The notes beneath the pieces were generated by a model. The model saw nothing but the letters and a program-made list of their open reading frames with translations, was not told the DNA's origin and searched no databases. Shown piece after piece: positions 46,955 to 56,271 of a stretch of DNA of 64,000 nt. The DNA is from Methylobacterium radiotolerans JCM 2831 (lineage in GTDB: Bacteria > Pseudomonadota > Alphaproteobacteria > Rhizobiales > Beijerinckiaceae): contig NC_010505.1 in NCBI RefSeq assembly GCF_000019725.1, forward strand, positions 5,936,001 through 6,000,000, written 5' to 3'. Within the stretch, counting starts at the first letter, position 1; every line of letters starts with the position of its first letter. The position numbers were made by a program, and so were the translations under genes.

Positions 46955-47878
46955 GTGACCACCATCCAGACCGTTGCAACGCCCCTCGCGCCGGACGCGC
47001 ACGCCGACACGCGCGCCGTCCTGCTCAACCAAGTCTCCTGGGGCGCGATCTTCGCCGGCGCCGTGACCGCGCTGGTCACCCAGGTGATCGTCAACCTCGT
47101 CGGCGTCGGGGTCGGGCTGGCCTCGGTCGGCACGACCGCCGCCGACAACCCCTCCGCCTCGACCGTGTCGATGGGCGCGGGGCTCTGGTTCGTCGCCTCG
47201 GGCCTCGTGGCCTCGCTGGCCGGGGGCGTCATCGCCGGGCGGCTCTCGGGCAAGACCCTGCCGGGCGCGGCCGCCCTGCACGGGCTGGTCTCCTGGGCGG
47301 TGACGACGCTGGTGGTGCTGTACCTGCTGACCTCGGCCGCCAGCGGCCTGGTCGGCGGCACGCTCAGCACGGTGTCGGGCGCGCTGGGCGGGGCCGGCAG
47401 CCTGGTGGGCGGCACGGTGCAGACGGCGGCCCAGGCGGCGGCGCCGTCGCTGTCGAAGATCGCCAACCCGCTGGACGGCATCGAGGACAAGGTCCGGCAG
47501 CAGACCGCCGGGCAGGACCCGCAGGCGGCCAGGGACGCGGCGGTCGCGGCGGTGAAGGCGCTGTTCACCGGCGACCCGTCGCAGAAGCAGCAGGCCGAGG
47601 CGCGGGCGGCCGACGCCCTGGCCAAGGCGCAGAACATCCCGGTCGATCAGGCCCGCCAGCAGATCCAGGACTACGAGAAGCAGTACGACCAGGCGGTGGC
47701 CAGCGCCAAGCAGAAGGCGGAGGCGGCGGCGGTGACGGCCAAGTCGGCGGCCACGCAGGGGGCGTTCTACGCCGCGCTGGCGCTGATCCTGGGTGCGCTG
47801 GCGGCGTATGTCGGCGGCCGGCTGGGCGCGCCCAAGCCCGCGACCCTGCTGGGCGCCTACGAGACCCGGCGCGTCTGA
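46955..47878 (+). CDS. Multi-pass membrane protein
   Basis: A 307-aa protein from a GTG with CCCGGAG upstream. Hydrophobic segments lie at about 30-55, 70-95, 110-130 and 275-300. A long Gln/Ala-rich coiled-coil-like middle (AEARAADALAKAQNIPVDQA) separates the last. Such proteins are annotated as PhnA-like or YrzE-like in this group, but I know no function. It lies between CsbD genes and is probably cotranscribed. Confidence 0.7.
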   Translation: MTTIQTVATPLAPDAHADTRAVLLNQVSWGAIFAGAVTALVTQVIVNLVGVGVGLASVGTTAADNPSASTVSMGAGLWFVASGLVASLAGGVIAGRLSGKTLPGAAALHGLVSWAVTTLVVLYLLTSAASGLVGGTLSTVSGALGGAGSLVGGTVQTAAQAAAPSLSKIANPLDGIEDKVRQQTAGQDPQAARDAAVAAVKALFTGDPSQKQQAEARAADALAKAQNIPVDQARQQIQDYEKQYDQAVASAKQKAEAAAVTAKSAATQGAFYAALALILGALAAYVGGRLGAPKPATLLGAYETRRV

Positions 47879-48028
47879 TCGCCGGCCCACCGTCGGCCGA
47901 TCGTCCAGCGATCGCCCGGTGATCCCCTCGGCTCCCGCCCCGGCGGGGGCCGTTCACCCCGGCGGGCGCGGGCGCCCGGCCGGACCTCCCGAGCCACGAC
48001 ACGACCCCGAGAGAGAGGAGAGCACGCG

Positions 48029-48232
48029 ATGAGCAGCACGACCGACAAGATCAAGGGCCTGGCCAACGAGGCGGTGGGCAACGTCAAGCAGGCGGCCGGC
48101 AAGGCGACGGGCAACGACAAGCTGGTGGCCGAGGGCAAGGCGCAGGAGCTGAAGGGCGAGGCGCAGAAGACCGTCGGCGACGTCAAGGACGGCGCCAAGA
48201 ACCTCGCCGACAAGGTCACCGGCAAGCACTGA
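48029..48232 (+). CDS. CsbD family stress protein
   Basis: A 67-aa protein with canonical CsbD features: TDKIKGLANEAVGNVKQAAG near the N-terminus and a lysine-rich helix to the end. The family is strongly stress-induced. A GAGAGGAGAGC ribosome site precedes the ATG. Confidence 0.92.
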   Translation: MSSTTDKIKGLANEAVGNVKQAAGKATGNDKLVAEGKAQELKGEAQKTVGDVKDGAKNLADKVTGKH

Positions 48233-48326
48233 TCCCGACACGGCGGCGCCGGCACGCCGGCGCCGCCCCTCGGCCCGCCTTCGGCACGACGTCTGCCGAA
48301 CCGGTCAACGCGCGAGAGCAGAGCCG

Positions 48327-49742
48327 ATGCGGCGCTTCGCCAGCCTCTTCCTGCGTCAGGAACTCGTCTTCTTGGTGCTCGCCGTTCTGCTGAGCGTCGG
48401 CGCCGGGGTGGCCTACTGGGTATCGCGCGCCACTGTCCTGACCATCGCGGTGGCTCCCAAGGACGGGACGGAGCCGGCCCTGATCCAGGCCTACGCGGAT
48501 GCCCTGGCCAAGCGCCAGAAGGAGATCCGCCTCAAGATCCTGCCCTTCGACGACGTGCGCGACAGTGCCGAGGCGCTGCGCGACGGGCGCGTCGATCTGG
48601 CGATCGTGCGGCCGGACGTCGAGCTCCCCGACAACGGCCTGACGCTGGCCATCCTGCGCGACCAGGCGATGATCATCGCCTCCCCGGAAGCCTCCGGGAT
48701 CGACCGCTTCCCCGACCTCGACCGCAAACGCCTCGCGATCCTGGCCCATCGGGACGCCGACGAGGCGCTCATCCGCGCCATGCTGGAGCACTACGGGCTG
48801 ACGCTGGTCACCACCGAGCCGGACGGCGGTCTCCCGCCGCGCCACGTCGCCCTGGTCGAGATGGCCGAGAGCGACCTGGGCGCGGCCCTCGCGCGCAAGC
48901 GGGTCGACGCGGTGATCTCGGTCATCGCGCCGACCGCGCCGACGGCCCAACGGATCGTCGGCCTCGTTCAGGCCGCCAGCCGCACTCGCAAGATCACCTT
49001 CGTGGATGTCGAGAACGCCGACGCGATCGTCGCCCGGCTGCCGCGTCTGCAGGTGGTCACCATGCCGGCCGAGACTTTCGGCGGCAGCCCCAAGGTGCCG
49101 GCCGACGACGTACACACGGTCGGCGCCTCCTACCGGTTGATGGCGCGCTCGAACCTCGCCCGCTCCGTGGCGGCCGACGTCACCCAGCACCTGTTTGAGC
49201 TGCGCAGCGCGATGGCGAACGTCACGCCGGCCGCCGACTACGTTCAGGCCCCCGCCTACGATGGGACCGTCGGCGCGACGAGCGCGAGGCTGCCGATCCA
49301 TCCCGGCGCGGTCGACTATTACGAGCGCGAGCAGCAGAGCTTCATCGAGCGCTACGAGACCTGGATCTACCTGCTCGCCTTCCTGGGCGGCGGCATCGGC
49401 TCCGCGCTCGCCTGGATCGGCCAGCGCCTGTCGCGCCTGCGCCGCGAGCGGGTCGAAGAGGCGACCGACCGCCTGCTGCAGATCCGCCAGGAGGCGCAGG
49501 AGACCTCGGATCCCGGGCGTCTCGAGATCCTGGCCCGGGAGATCGACGATCTCGCGGGCGACATCGCCAAGCATGCCCTGGAGCGGCCGACCGAGGCCCG
49601 GACCATGTCGGCGGCGGCCATCGCCATCGACGCGGCCCGCTCGACGGTGAAGCGCGCCATCGCGGCCGGCCGGAGCGCGGATGACGGATCGGCCCTGGCC
49701 GGCAGAGCCATCGCCGCCGACGCCGCTCAGACGCCGGCATGA
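48327..49742 (+). CDS. TAXI-type TRAP solute-binding protein with membrane anchors
   Basis: A 471-aa protein. An N-terminal helix (about 13-33) precedes a periplasmic TAXI domain ([35 protein letters not shown]). The protein ends with a second helix ([20 protein letters not shown], about 350-370) and a cytoplasmic Arg/Glu-rich coiled coil. TAXI proteins normally deliver substrates to a DctM-like permease. No permease is nearby and the double anchor is unusual, so it may act as a sensor. Confidence 0.82.
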   Translation: MRRFASLFLRQELVFLVLAVLLSVGAGVAYWVSRATVLTIAVAPKDGTEPALIQAYADALAKRQKEIRLKILPFDDVRDSAEALRDGRVDLAIVRPDVELPDNGLTLAILRDQAMIIASPEASGIDRFPDLDRKRLAILAHRDADEALIRAMLEHYGLTLVTTEPDGGLPPRHVALVEMAESDLGAALARKRVDAVISVIAPTAPTAQRIVGLVQAASRTRKITFVDVENADAIVARLPRLQVVTMPAETFGGSPKVPADDVHTVGASYRLMARSNLARSVAADVTQHLFELRSAMANVTPAADYVQAPAYDGTVGATSARLPIHPGAVDYYEREQQSFIERYETWIYLLAFLGGGIGSALAWIGQRLSRLRRERVEEATDRLLQIRQEAQETSDPGRLEILAREIDDLAGDIAKHALERPTEARTMSAAAIAIDAARSTVKRAIAAGRSADDGSALAGRAIAADAAQTPA

Positions 49743-49806
49743 CCCGTTGCGGCGGCCCACCGCCGTATCACCCGGGCTTCGGCCCGCATCAAGGAAGGAC
49801 GACGCC

Positions 49807-50283
49807 ATGAGCAAGGGATACCCCTCGATGACGGCCCTGCTGGGCCTGCTGGCAGTGGCCGGCTACCAGAATCGCGACCGGATCGCCGAGTGGCTCGGCG
49901 GCCACGCCAAGGAGGCGGGTCGGTCGCCGGCCCCGCAGGTTCCGTCCCCCGCGGGATCGACGATTCCGGCGAACCTGGATCGCCTCCTCGGCGGCGCCAG
50001 CGCGGGGGGCGTCGGAGGCCTCATCGCCGGTGGCCTGAGCGAACTGGTCGATCATTTCACCAAGGGCGGCCACGCCGAGACGGCGCAGTCCTGGATCAAT
50101 CACGGCCCGAACCGCGACATCCCGGCCGCCGACCTGGAGCGTGCCATCGGGCCGGACACGCTGGCGGCCCTGGAGCAGCGCACCGGCTTGAGCAAGAGCG
50201 AGCTGCTGGCGCGCCTCTCGCGCGACCTGCCCTCGGCCATCGACCGCTACTCGCCGGACGGACGTCTGCCGGCCTTCAGCTGA
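49807..50283 (+). CDS. YidB family protein
   Basis: A 158-aa protein. The C-terminal half ([20 protein letters not shown], then [20 protein letters not shown]) matches YidB/DUF937. The N-terminal part has [20 protein letters not shown] and a glycine-rich linker. The family is of unknown function. The ATG at 49807 follows AAGGAAGGACG. Confidence 0.88.
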   Translation: MSKGYPSMTALLGLLAVAGYQNRDRIAEWLGGHAKEAGRSPAPQVPSPAGSTIPANLDRLLGGASAGGVGGLIAGGLSELVDHFTKGGHAETAQSWINHGPNRDIPAADLERAIGPDTLAALEQRTGLSKSELLARLSRDLPSAIDRYSPDGRLPAFS

Positions 50284-50330
50284 CCGGTCCGTCGAGGTCG
50301 TCGCGGCGGCGCCGCGACGACCGGCGGCCG

Positions 50331-51317
50331 CTACTCGACCAGCTCGTCCACCTTCGCCATCAGCGAGGGCGAGATGGTCAATCCCAGGGTAGCGGCCGTC
50401 GTCAGGTTGAGCAGGGTGATGAAGCGCTCGCTGGCCTGCACAGGCAGGTCGCCGACCACCGCGCCGCGCAGGATCCGGTCGATGTACCCGGCCGCCCGCT
50501 GCACATCCTGCTCGACGCTGGTCGTGTAGGCGGCGAGGCCGCCGAGGCGCACCGGCGCCGCGTAGGCGTAGACGGCCGGCAGGCGGTAGGTGGCCGCCAG
50601 ATCGACGATCCGCTGGCCGTACACGCCGGTCACCGCGTCGGGCAGGGCGATGAGGCCGCCCTCCGGCCGGGCGGCGAACTCCGTGACCGCGGACTCGATC
50701 TCGGCGGCGTCGTGCACGCCGGCGATCCGGGCCTCGATGCCGAGTTCGGGGCCGATCCGGGCCATCTCGGCCGTGTAGCCCGCGAGTCGGGCCCGGTAAT
50801 CGGGGTTGATCAGGGCGAGGGCCCGCGTGACGCCGGGGCTGAGTTCCTTCAGGAGCTGCAGCCACTTGCCGACGAGGACGAAGTCGAAATTGGTGAAGCC
50901 GGTGAGGTTCCCGCCGGGCCGCGACAGGTTGGTCACGAAGCCGCCGCCGACCGGGTCCTGAAGCATCATGAAGACGACCGGAACCGTCGTGGTCGCCCGC
51001 TGGAGCGCGGTCGCGCCGACGACGCCCTGCGCGAGCACGACGTCGGGCTGGCGCGCGAGGATCTCCTCCGCCTGGGCGCGCATCCGCTCGGCGTCGCCGT
51101 TGCCGTAATGCAGGTCCACGGCCAGGTTCTGGCCCCAGATCCAGCCGGCCCGCTTCAGGCTCTCCTTGAGCGTGTCGACGATGACGGGACTGTCCGGATG
51201 CGCTTCGCCGTAGACCAGCAGGATCCCCAGGCGACGCTGACCCTTCGCCGGCGCGGCCGCGTAGGCCGGCCACGCGACCGCGCCGCCGAGGCCCGCGATG
51301 ACGTCGCGCCGTCTCAT
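50331..51317 (-). CDS. ABC_sub_bind family periplasmic binding protein
   Basis: A 328-aa exported protein with a Tat/Sec-like signal (MRRRDVIAGLGGAVAWPAYA). The body has the type-1 periplasmic fold with PVVFMMLQDPVGGGFVTNLS and GGNLTGFTNFDF, the hallmark of the TrpX/ABC_sub_bind group. It ends the minus-strand signalling operon. No permease or ATPase follows, which suggests a sensing rather than transport role. It lies 143 bases after the receiver-cyclase gene. Confidence 0.9.
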   Translation of the reverse strand: MRRRDVIAGLGGAVAWPAYAAAPAKGQRRLGILLVYGEAHPDSPVIVDTLKESLKRAGWIWGQNLAVDLHYGNGDAERMRAQAEEILARQPDVVLAQGVVGATALQRATTTVPVVFMMLQDPVGGGFVTNLSRPGGNLTGFTNFDFVLVGKWLQLLKELSPGVTRALALINPDYRARLAGYTAEMARIGPELGIEARIAGVHDAAEIESAVTEFAARPEGGLIALPDAVTGVYGQRIVDLAATYRLPAVYAYAAPVRLGGLAAYTTSVEQDVQRAAGYIDRILRGAVVGDLPVQASERFITLLNLTTAATLGLTISPSLMAKVDELVE

Positions 51318-51460
51318 GCGCCGGTCTCCTGTCTGAACGCGTTCCGGGCATCGCCGATCGGGCGGGATCCCGATCGCTCGCCCCGGGGACGGTAATAGGC
51401 GCTGCCTCATGCCAGGGCTATCGCGGCCGCCGATCGGGGCGCCCGGCGCGGGTGCAGGGC

Positions 51461-52726
51461 TCAGCGGACCTCGACCCGGCTGCCGCTGCTGCCGTTCAGC
51501 AGGCGCTTCAGGTGGTAGGCCGCGACCCCGTCGTCGGGACGCAGCCCGACCAGCGCCGCGAAGGCCGGAAGGGCGCCCGCCTCCCCGGCGTCGAGCTTCG
51601 CGTAGGCGTCCTGGTACTGGGCGAGCAGCGCGTCCGCGTAGGCAGCCTCGGTCAGGGGTTCGTAGGCGCGCAGGGCCGTCTGCTTGCCGCGCAGGAGGAG
51701 GTCGCCGAGGGGGCGACCGCGGAACTGACCGGCGCGGATCACGACGGCGTCGCTGACGCAGATCCGGGTGCCGAACGCCTTGTTGGCGTTCTCCAGACGG
51801 GCGGCGGTGTTGATGGTGTCGCCGTAGGCCGTGTAGTCGAAGTACCGGCCGCCGCCGAAATTGCCCACGATCGCCGGCCCGGCATGAACGCCGATCCGCG
51901 TCACGCCGATCTCGATCCCGCGCTCGCGCCAGCGCCCGCGGAAGGCCTCGGCCGCCTCGTCCAGGGCGAGGGCACACGCCACGGCCCGGGCCGCGTGGTC
52001 CGGCTGGTCCCCCGGCGCGCCGAACAGCACGTGCAGGGCGTCGCCGACGATCTTGGCCACCGTCCCCTCGTGGGCGAAGACAACGTCGGTCATCTCGGCG
52101 AAGTAGCCGTTGAGGATCTCGGCGAGCTGCACCGGGTCGAGGCTCTCCACCAAGCTTGTGAAGCCGGCGATGTCGGTGAACAGCGAGGCCACGTCGCGGC
52201 GGTGGCCGCCGAGCTCGAGACCGGACGCGTCCCCGGCGAGCCGCTCGGCGAGGTTCGGCGAGAAGTACCGGGCCAGGGAGGCGTGGGCCCGCTCGGCGAG
52301 CGATTGCCGGCGCCGCCCCTCGCGCAGGTCCTCGACGTGGCGCAGCGTCCGCTCGATCGTCGTCTCCAGGTCGGCGAAGTCGATCGGCTTCGTCAGGAAG
52401 TCGAAGGCGCCCCGGTTCATGGCGGTGCGGATGTTCGCCATGTCACCGTAGGCCGAGACGATGATGATCGAGGGGCGCTCCGGGAGGTCCTGCAGCTTGG
52501 CGAGTAGAGTCAGCCCGTCCATCCGCGGCATGTTGATGTCGGAGACGACCAGATCGACGTCGCGGCTCTCCGAGAGGCGGTCCAGCGCCTCCTGCCCGTC
52601 GTGGGCGAACAGGAAGGTGACGAGGCCCTGGCGGATCTGGCGGCGGAATTTCTGGGTGATCAGCGCCTCGAGATCCGGCTCGTCGTCGACGACCAGGATC
52701 TTGGCGTTCGGGGCGCCGGGGGTCAT
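51461..52726 (-). CDS. Response regulator with adenylate/guanylate cyclase output
   Basis: A 421-aa cytoplasmic protein. Residues 1-130 form a receiver domain with phosphoacceptor D63 ([12 protein letters not shown]) and K113 (TKPIDF). Residues 175-345 form a class III cyclase with metal-binding D185 in FTDIAGFT and D229 in IVGDALHV. K225 and the [12 protein letters not shown] motif favour ATP, so cAMP is the likely product. Its ATG overlaps the stop of the stand-alone receiver gene (ATGA). Confidence 0.93.
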   Translation of the reverse strand: MTPGAPNAKILVVDDEPDLEALITQKFRRQIRQGLVTFLFAHDGQEALDRLSESRDVDLVVSDINMPRMDGLTLLAKLQDLPERPSIIIVSAYGDMANIRTAMNRGAFDFLTKPIDFADLETTIERTLRHVEDLREGRRRQSLAERAHASLARYFSPNLAERLAGDASGLELGGHRRDVASLFTDIAGFTSLVESLDPVQLAEILNGYFAEMTDVVFAHEGTVAKIVGDALHVLFGAPGDQPDHAARAVACALALDEAAEAFRGRWRERGIEIGVTRIGVHAGPAIVGNFGGGRYFDYTAYGDTINTAARLENANKAFGTRICVSDAVVIRAGQFRGRPLGDLLLRGKQTALRAYEPLTEAAYADALLAQYQDAYAKLDAGEAGALPAFAALVGLRPDDGVAAYHLKRLLNGSSGSRVEVR

Positions 52727-53121
52727 TCGGTCCCCGCGAAGGCGGACAGCCGGCGATCGATCTCGGCCTTCAGCACGGCGAAGTCGATCGGCTTGGTGAT
52801 CAGGCCCACGGCGCCGGCGGCGCGGACCTTCTCGCGCGTCTCGGCGTCGCCGTAGGCTGTGATCATGATCACCGGCACGTCGGGGCGCGCGGCGCGCACC
52901 AGGGGCAGCAATTCGAGGCCGGTCATCCCGGGCATGTTGATGTCCGACAGCATCAGGATCAGGCTCGGCTCGTTGGCGCCGTTGATCCGCTCCAGGGCTT
53001 CCGCCGCCGAGTGCGCGAAGGCCATCGCGAAGCGTCCGGCGCGCAGCTCGCGGCGGAACTGCTGCCGGAACAGGTCTGTGACGTCGGGTTCGTCATCGAC
53101 GACGAGGATCAGGACGTTCAT
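52723..53121 (-). CDS. Single-domain response regulator
   Basis: A 132-aa receiver domain with D9/D10, phosphoacceptor D60 ([11 protein letters not shown]) and K110 (ITKPIDF). No output domain is present, so it could relay phosphate or compete with the cyclase receiver. Overlaps the histidine kinase stop and the cyclase start by four bases each, so the three are translationally coupled. Confidence 0.94.
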   Translation of the reverse strand: MNVLILVVDDEPDVTDLFRQQFRRELRAGRFAMAFAHSAAEALERINGANEPSLILMLSDINMPGMTGLELLPLVRAARPDVPVIMITAYGDAETREKVRAAGAVGLITKPIDFAVLKAEIDRRLSAFAGTE

Positions 53122-55160
53122 GGCTGGCTCTCGGTCTCGGCCGCCGTCTCGGTCGCCGGCCGAGGCGGCGCGGCCGGCGTAACACTCTGGCGCGGCAGGG
53201 TGATGATGAATTCCGTGAAGGCACCCGGTTCCGAGGCGACGTCAACCGTCCCGCCGTGCTGCTTGACCACGATGTCGTGGCTCAGCGACAGGCCGAGCCC
53301 CGTTCCCTCGCCCGCCGGCTTGGTGGTGAAGAACGGGTCGAACATCTTGGCTCTGACGCTGTCGGGGATGCCGGTGCCGTTGTCGCGCACGCGGATCTCG
53401 ACGCTGTCGCCCCGGTCCCGGGTCGCGACCGACAGCGTCGGTTCGTAGCCGGGATCACCGTCGGCGGCCCGCTTCTCGGTGGCGTAGAAGCCGTTCGACA
53501 TCAGGTTCAGAAGGACCCGCGTGATCTCCTGGGGGTAGAGGTCGGCGAGACCGGACGCCGGATCGTAATCGCGCACGAGGGTCACGTTGAAGCTCGGTTT
53601 CGCCGCGCGGGCCCCGTGATAGGCAAGATTCAGGCTCTCCTCGACCAGCCCGTTGACCTCGACCGGTCGATGCTCGCCGGATCCGGTGCGCGAGTGCAGC
53701 AGCATGTTCTTGACGATCGAGTCCGCGCGCTTGCCGTGCTGGACGACCTTCTCGAGATTGCCCTTGAGCAGGCCGGCGAGCTCCTCGACCTCCGCGCGCG
53801 TGTCCGGATCGAGGGCCGCCGGTTCGAGCACCTCGCGAAGCTCGTCCACCAGCTCGTTCGAGAGCGACGCGAAGTTGTTGACGAAGTTCAGCGGGTTCTT
53901 GATCTCGTGGGCGATGCCGGCGGTGAGCTGTCCCAGCGAGGCGAGCTTCTCGGACTGGACGAGCCGGCTCTGCGCCCGCTGGAGATCGTCGAGCGAGCGG
54001 TTGAGGTCGCGGGTCCGCTCCTCCACCTTGGCCTCGAGCGTCTCGTAGGAATCCTGAACCCGGCTCGCCATCGTGTTGAACCGGTGCGCGAGGGTCTCTA
54101 TCTCGTCGCCGGTGCGGATCACGATTCGCTCGGACAGGTCGCCCGCGCCGAACCGCTCCGCCCCATCCTCGAGCTCGCGGATGGGCACGACCATGCGCCG
54201 CGCCAGGAAGGTTCCCGCCACCGCTGCGAGCAGCACGCCGAGACCCATCAGCGATGTGGTCTGGATCACGGATTCGAGGGCGGGGCCCATGGCGTCGCGC
54301 AGCGATTCCTGCACGAAGACGATCCAGTCGACCCGCGGGATCGTGGCATGGGCCGCCAGCACCCAGCCGCCGTCGAGGCCGGTGGTGATCTCGTAGTCCT
54401 GACCCGCCATGCGGGAGCCGGGCAGGGCCGCCGCCACCTCGGCCAGACCCGACAGGTCGGTGTCGCGCAGGACGAGGCTCAGATCCGGGTGCGCGATCAG
54501 CCGCCCGGTCGCCGTGGTCACGAAGGCGTAGCCGTGCTCGCCGACATTGATCGCGCTGACCACGTCCCAGATCAGCTTCAGATTGACTTCCGCGACGGTC
54601 ACGCCGGGGTCGCGTCCGGCATGGGCCACCGAGACGGTCATGTACGGCTCGGAGCCGCGCCGGAAATAGACCGGGCCGAACCAGGTCCTCTGGGCGAGCG
54701 CCTGGGTGAAGCGCGGCGAGGCCGAGAAATCCTTGCCGCTGGCGACGGCGTCGGGCTCCAGCCGCGAGACGCGCAGCTGCTCCTTCCCGGCCGGATCGAG
54801 GTACGCCACCTCCGTGATGGCCGGTGCCTGGCGCAGCAGGCGGATGAAGTCGTAGCGCTGCTGCTCGGGGGAGACCCGCCGCCACTCGGCCCGGGTCGTC
54901 CAGCCGATCTGGCTCTCGATCGAGGACAGGAAGGCGTCGACGCGTTCGGCGGCGGCGCGCGCCTTGGTGCGCTGCGTCTCGATCGCGGTCCGCTTGGCGT
55001 CCTGATAGTTCAGCGTCAGGTCGACGGCGCCGTTGATGAGCAGCACCAGGCTGACGAGGCCCACGAAGGCCACCGCGAACTTCCCCGCGAGCGGCAGGCG
55101 GAACCAGCGCGGCGGCGCTGCCGCGGCCGGCGGGGAGGCGAGCGGGCGCGGCGCCGTCAT
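53118..55160 (-). CDS. Membrane sensor histidine kinase with extracytoplasmic dCache-like domain
   Basis: A 680-aa inner membrane kinase. TM1 at about 28-50 and TM2 at 297-320 bracket a roughly 240-residue sensor resembling dCache (SVAHAGRDPGVTVAEVNLKL, GYAFVTTATGRLIAHPDLS). A HAMP domain and coiled coil follow. The HisKA site is H418 in AGIAHEIKNPLNFV, and the ATPase domain has DNGTGIPD and GTGLGLSLSHDIV. Its ATG overlaps the stop of the upstream binding-protein gene, implying that the binding protein feeds the sensor. Confidence 0.93.
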   Translation of the reverse strand: MTAPRPLASPPAAAAPPRWFRLPLAGKFAVAFVGLVSLVLLINGAVDLTLNYQDAKRTAIETQRTKARAAAERVDAFLSSIESQIGWTTRAEWRRVSPEQQRYDFIRLLRQAPAITEVAYLDPAGKEQLRVSRLEPDAVASGKDFSASPRFTQALAQRTWFGPVYFRRGSEPYMTVSVAHAGRDPGVTVAEVNLKLIWDVVSAINVGEHGYAFVTTATGRLIAHPDLSLVLRDTDLSGLAEVAAALPGSRMAGQDYEITTGLDGGWVLAAHATIPRVDWIVFVQESLRDAMGPALESVIQTTSLMGLGVLLAAVAGTFLARRMVVPIRELEDGAERFGAGDLSERIVIRTGDEIETLAHRFNTMASRVQDSYETLEAKVEERTRDLNRSLDDLQRAQSRLVQSEKLASLGQLTAGIAHEIKNPLNFVNNFASLSNELVDELREVLEPAALDPDTRAEVEELAGLLKGNLEKVVQHGKRADSIVKNMLLHSRTGSGEHRPVEVNGLVEESLNLAYHGARAAKPSFNVTLVRDYDPASGLADLYPQEITRVLLNLMSNGFYATEKRAADGDPGYEPTLSVATRDRGDSVEIRVRDNGTGIPDSVRAKMFDPFFTTKPAGEGTGLGLSLSHDIVVKQHGGTVDVASEPGAFTEFIITLPRQSVTPAAPPRPATETAAETESQP

Positions 55161-56134
55161 TCGACGATCTCGTCCGCCTGGGCGAGGAGCGCCGACGAGA
55201 TGGTCACGCCCATGGTGCGGGCCGTCTTCAAATTCACGATGAAGTCGAACTTCGTGGGCGCCTGGACCGGCAGGGTCGCGGGGTTCTCGCCGCGCAGGAT
55301 CCGGCCGACATAGGCGGCAGCCCGGTGGACCGTCTCCACCGGGTCCGGCCCGTACGACATCAGCCCGCCCCGATAGGCGAAGCGCCGGATGGCGAATACG
55401 GCCGGAACCCTGAGGCGCGTGGTGAGCGCGACGATCTGGTCGCCGTTGGCCTCGCTGAACGTGCCCGGGGCGACGATCAGGCCACCGTCTCCCTGCCGCG
55501 CGAGATCCGCGATGATGGGCTCGATCTCGACCGCCTTGTCGATCTTCACCACCGCGGGCTCGATCCCGAGGGCCGTCGCGGTGGTGCGGAACGGCTCGGC
55601 GTAGAGGTTCTCGCCCCGGATCTCGGTGCTCAGGTTGGACAGGAGCGTGACGCGTCGGAGGTTCGGGACGGCCTCCTTGAGGGCCGCCACCCATTTCCCG
55701 CCCAGAGGCGCCTCGTAGAGCGTGAAGCCGGTGATGTTGCCGCCCGGGCGCTGGAGACTCTCCACGTACCCGAAGCGGACCGGGTTCGAGGCGCCGACGA
55801 ACACGATGGGGATCTGCTTCGTCAGGGACGCCACGGCCGTGAGCTGCGCGCTGAGATAGGCGAAGATCACCTGCGGTTGTGTGGCCACGAGGTCGGCCGC
55901 GAGGAGGCGCGTGCGCTCGCGGTCGGCCCCGGTCCAGCGATCGTCGACCCGCTGATCCGGCTGACCGTGATCGCGCAAGCCGGCGTGGAACGCTTCCGCC
56001 AGCACCCGGCCCTCGGGATCGCCCTCCACGAAGGGCCAGAGGGCCGCGACGTGGGCCTGACCCTGCGCCCGCACGGCGTGCGGCCACCCGGCGAGCGCCA
56101 GGGGCAAACCAGCGAGTACGGTTCGCCGCCTCAT
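55157..56134 (-). CDS. ABC_sub_bind family periplasmic binding protein
   Basis: A 325-aa exported protein. Signal peptide MRRRTVLAGLPLALAGWPHA is followed by a type-1 binding fold with IPIVFVGASNPVRFGYVESL and GGNITGFTLYEA. First gene of the signalling operon; its TGA overlaps the kinase ATG. It is a distant paralogue of the protein at 50331, sharing the C-terminal pattern of LxTAxxLGxTIS and xDExVE. Its ligand is unknown. Confidence 0.9.
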   Translation of the reverse strand: MRRRTVLAGLPLALAGWPHAVRAQGQAHVAALWPFVEGDPEGRVLAEAFHAGLRDHGQPDQRVDDRWTGADRERTRLLAADLVATQPQVIFAYLSAQLTAVASLTKQIPIVFVGASNPVRFGYVESLQRPGGNITGFTLYEAPLGGKWVAALKEAVPNLRRVTLLSNLSTEIRGENLYAEPFRTTATALGIEPAVVKIDKAVEIEPIIADLARQGDGGLIVAPGTFSEANGDQIVALTTRLRVPAVFAIRRFAYRGGLMSYGPDPVETVHRAAAYVGRILRGENPATLPVQAPTKFDFIVNLKTARTMGVTISSALLAQADEIVE

Positions 56135-56271
56135 CCGACTATCGCGCCACATCCCTGCCGACGGCCCCGCCGCGCGGACCGGACCGCGCGCCTCGGCCGG
56201 CCCCTGCGATCGATCGCCGGAGCATAGTGCAAGCTCCACTTTGACACCACGCGCGAGATCCCGCGCGGTTA

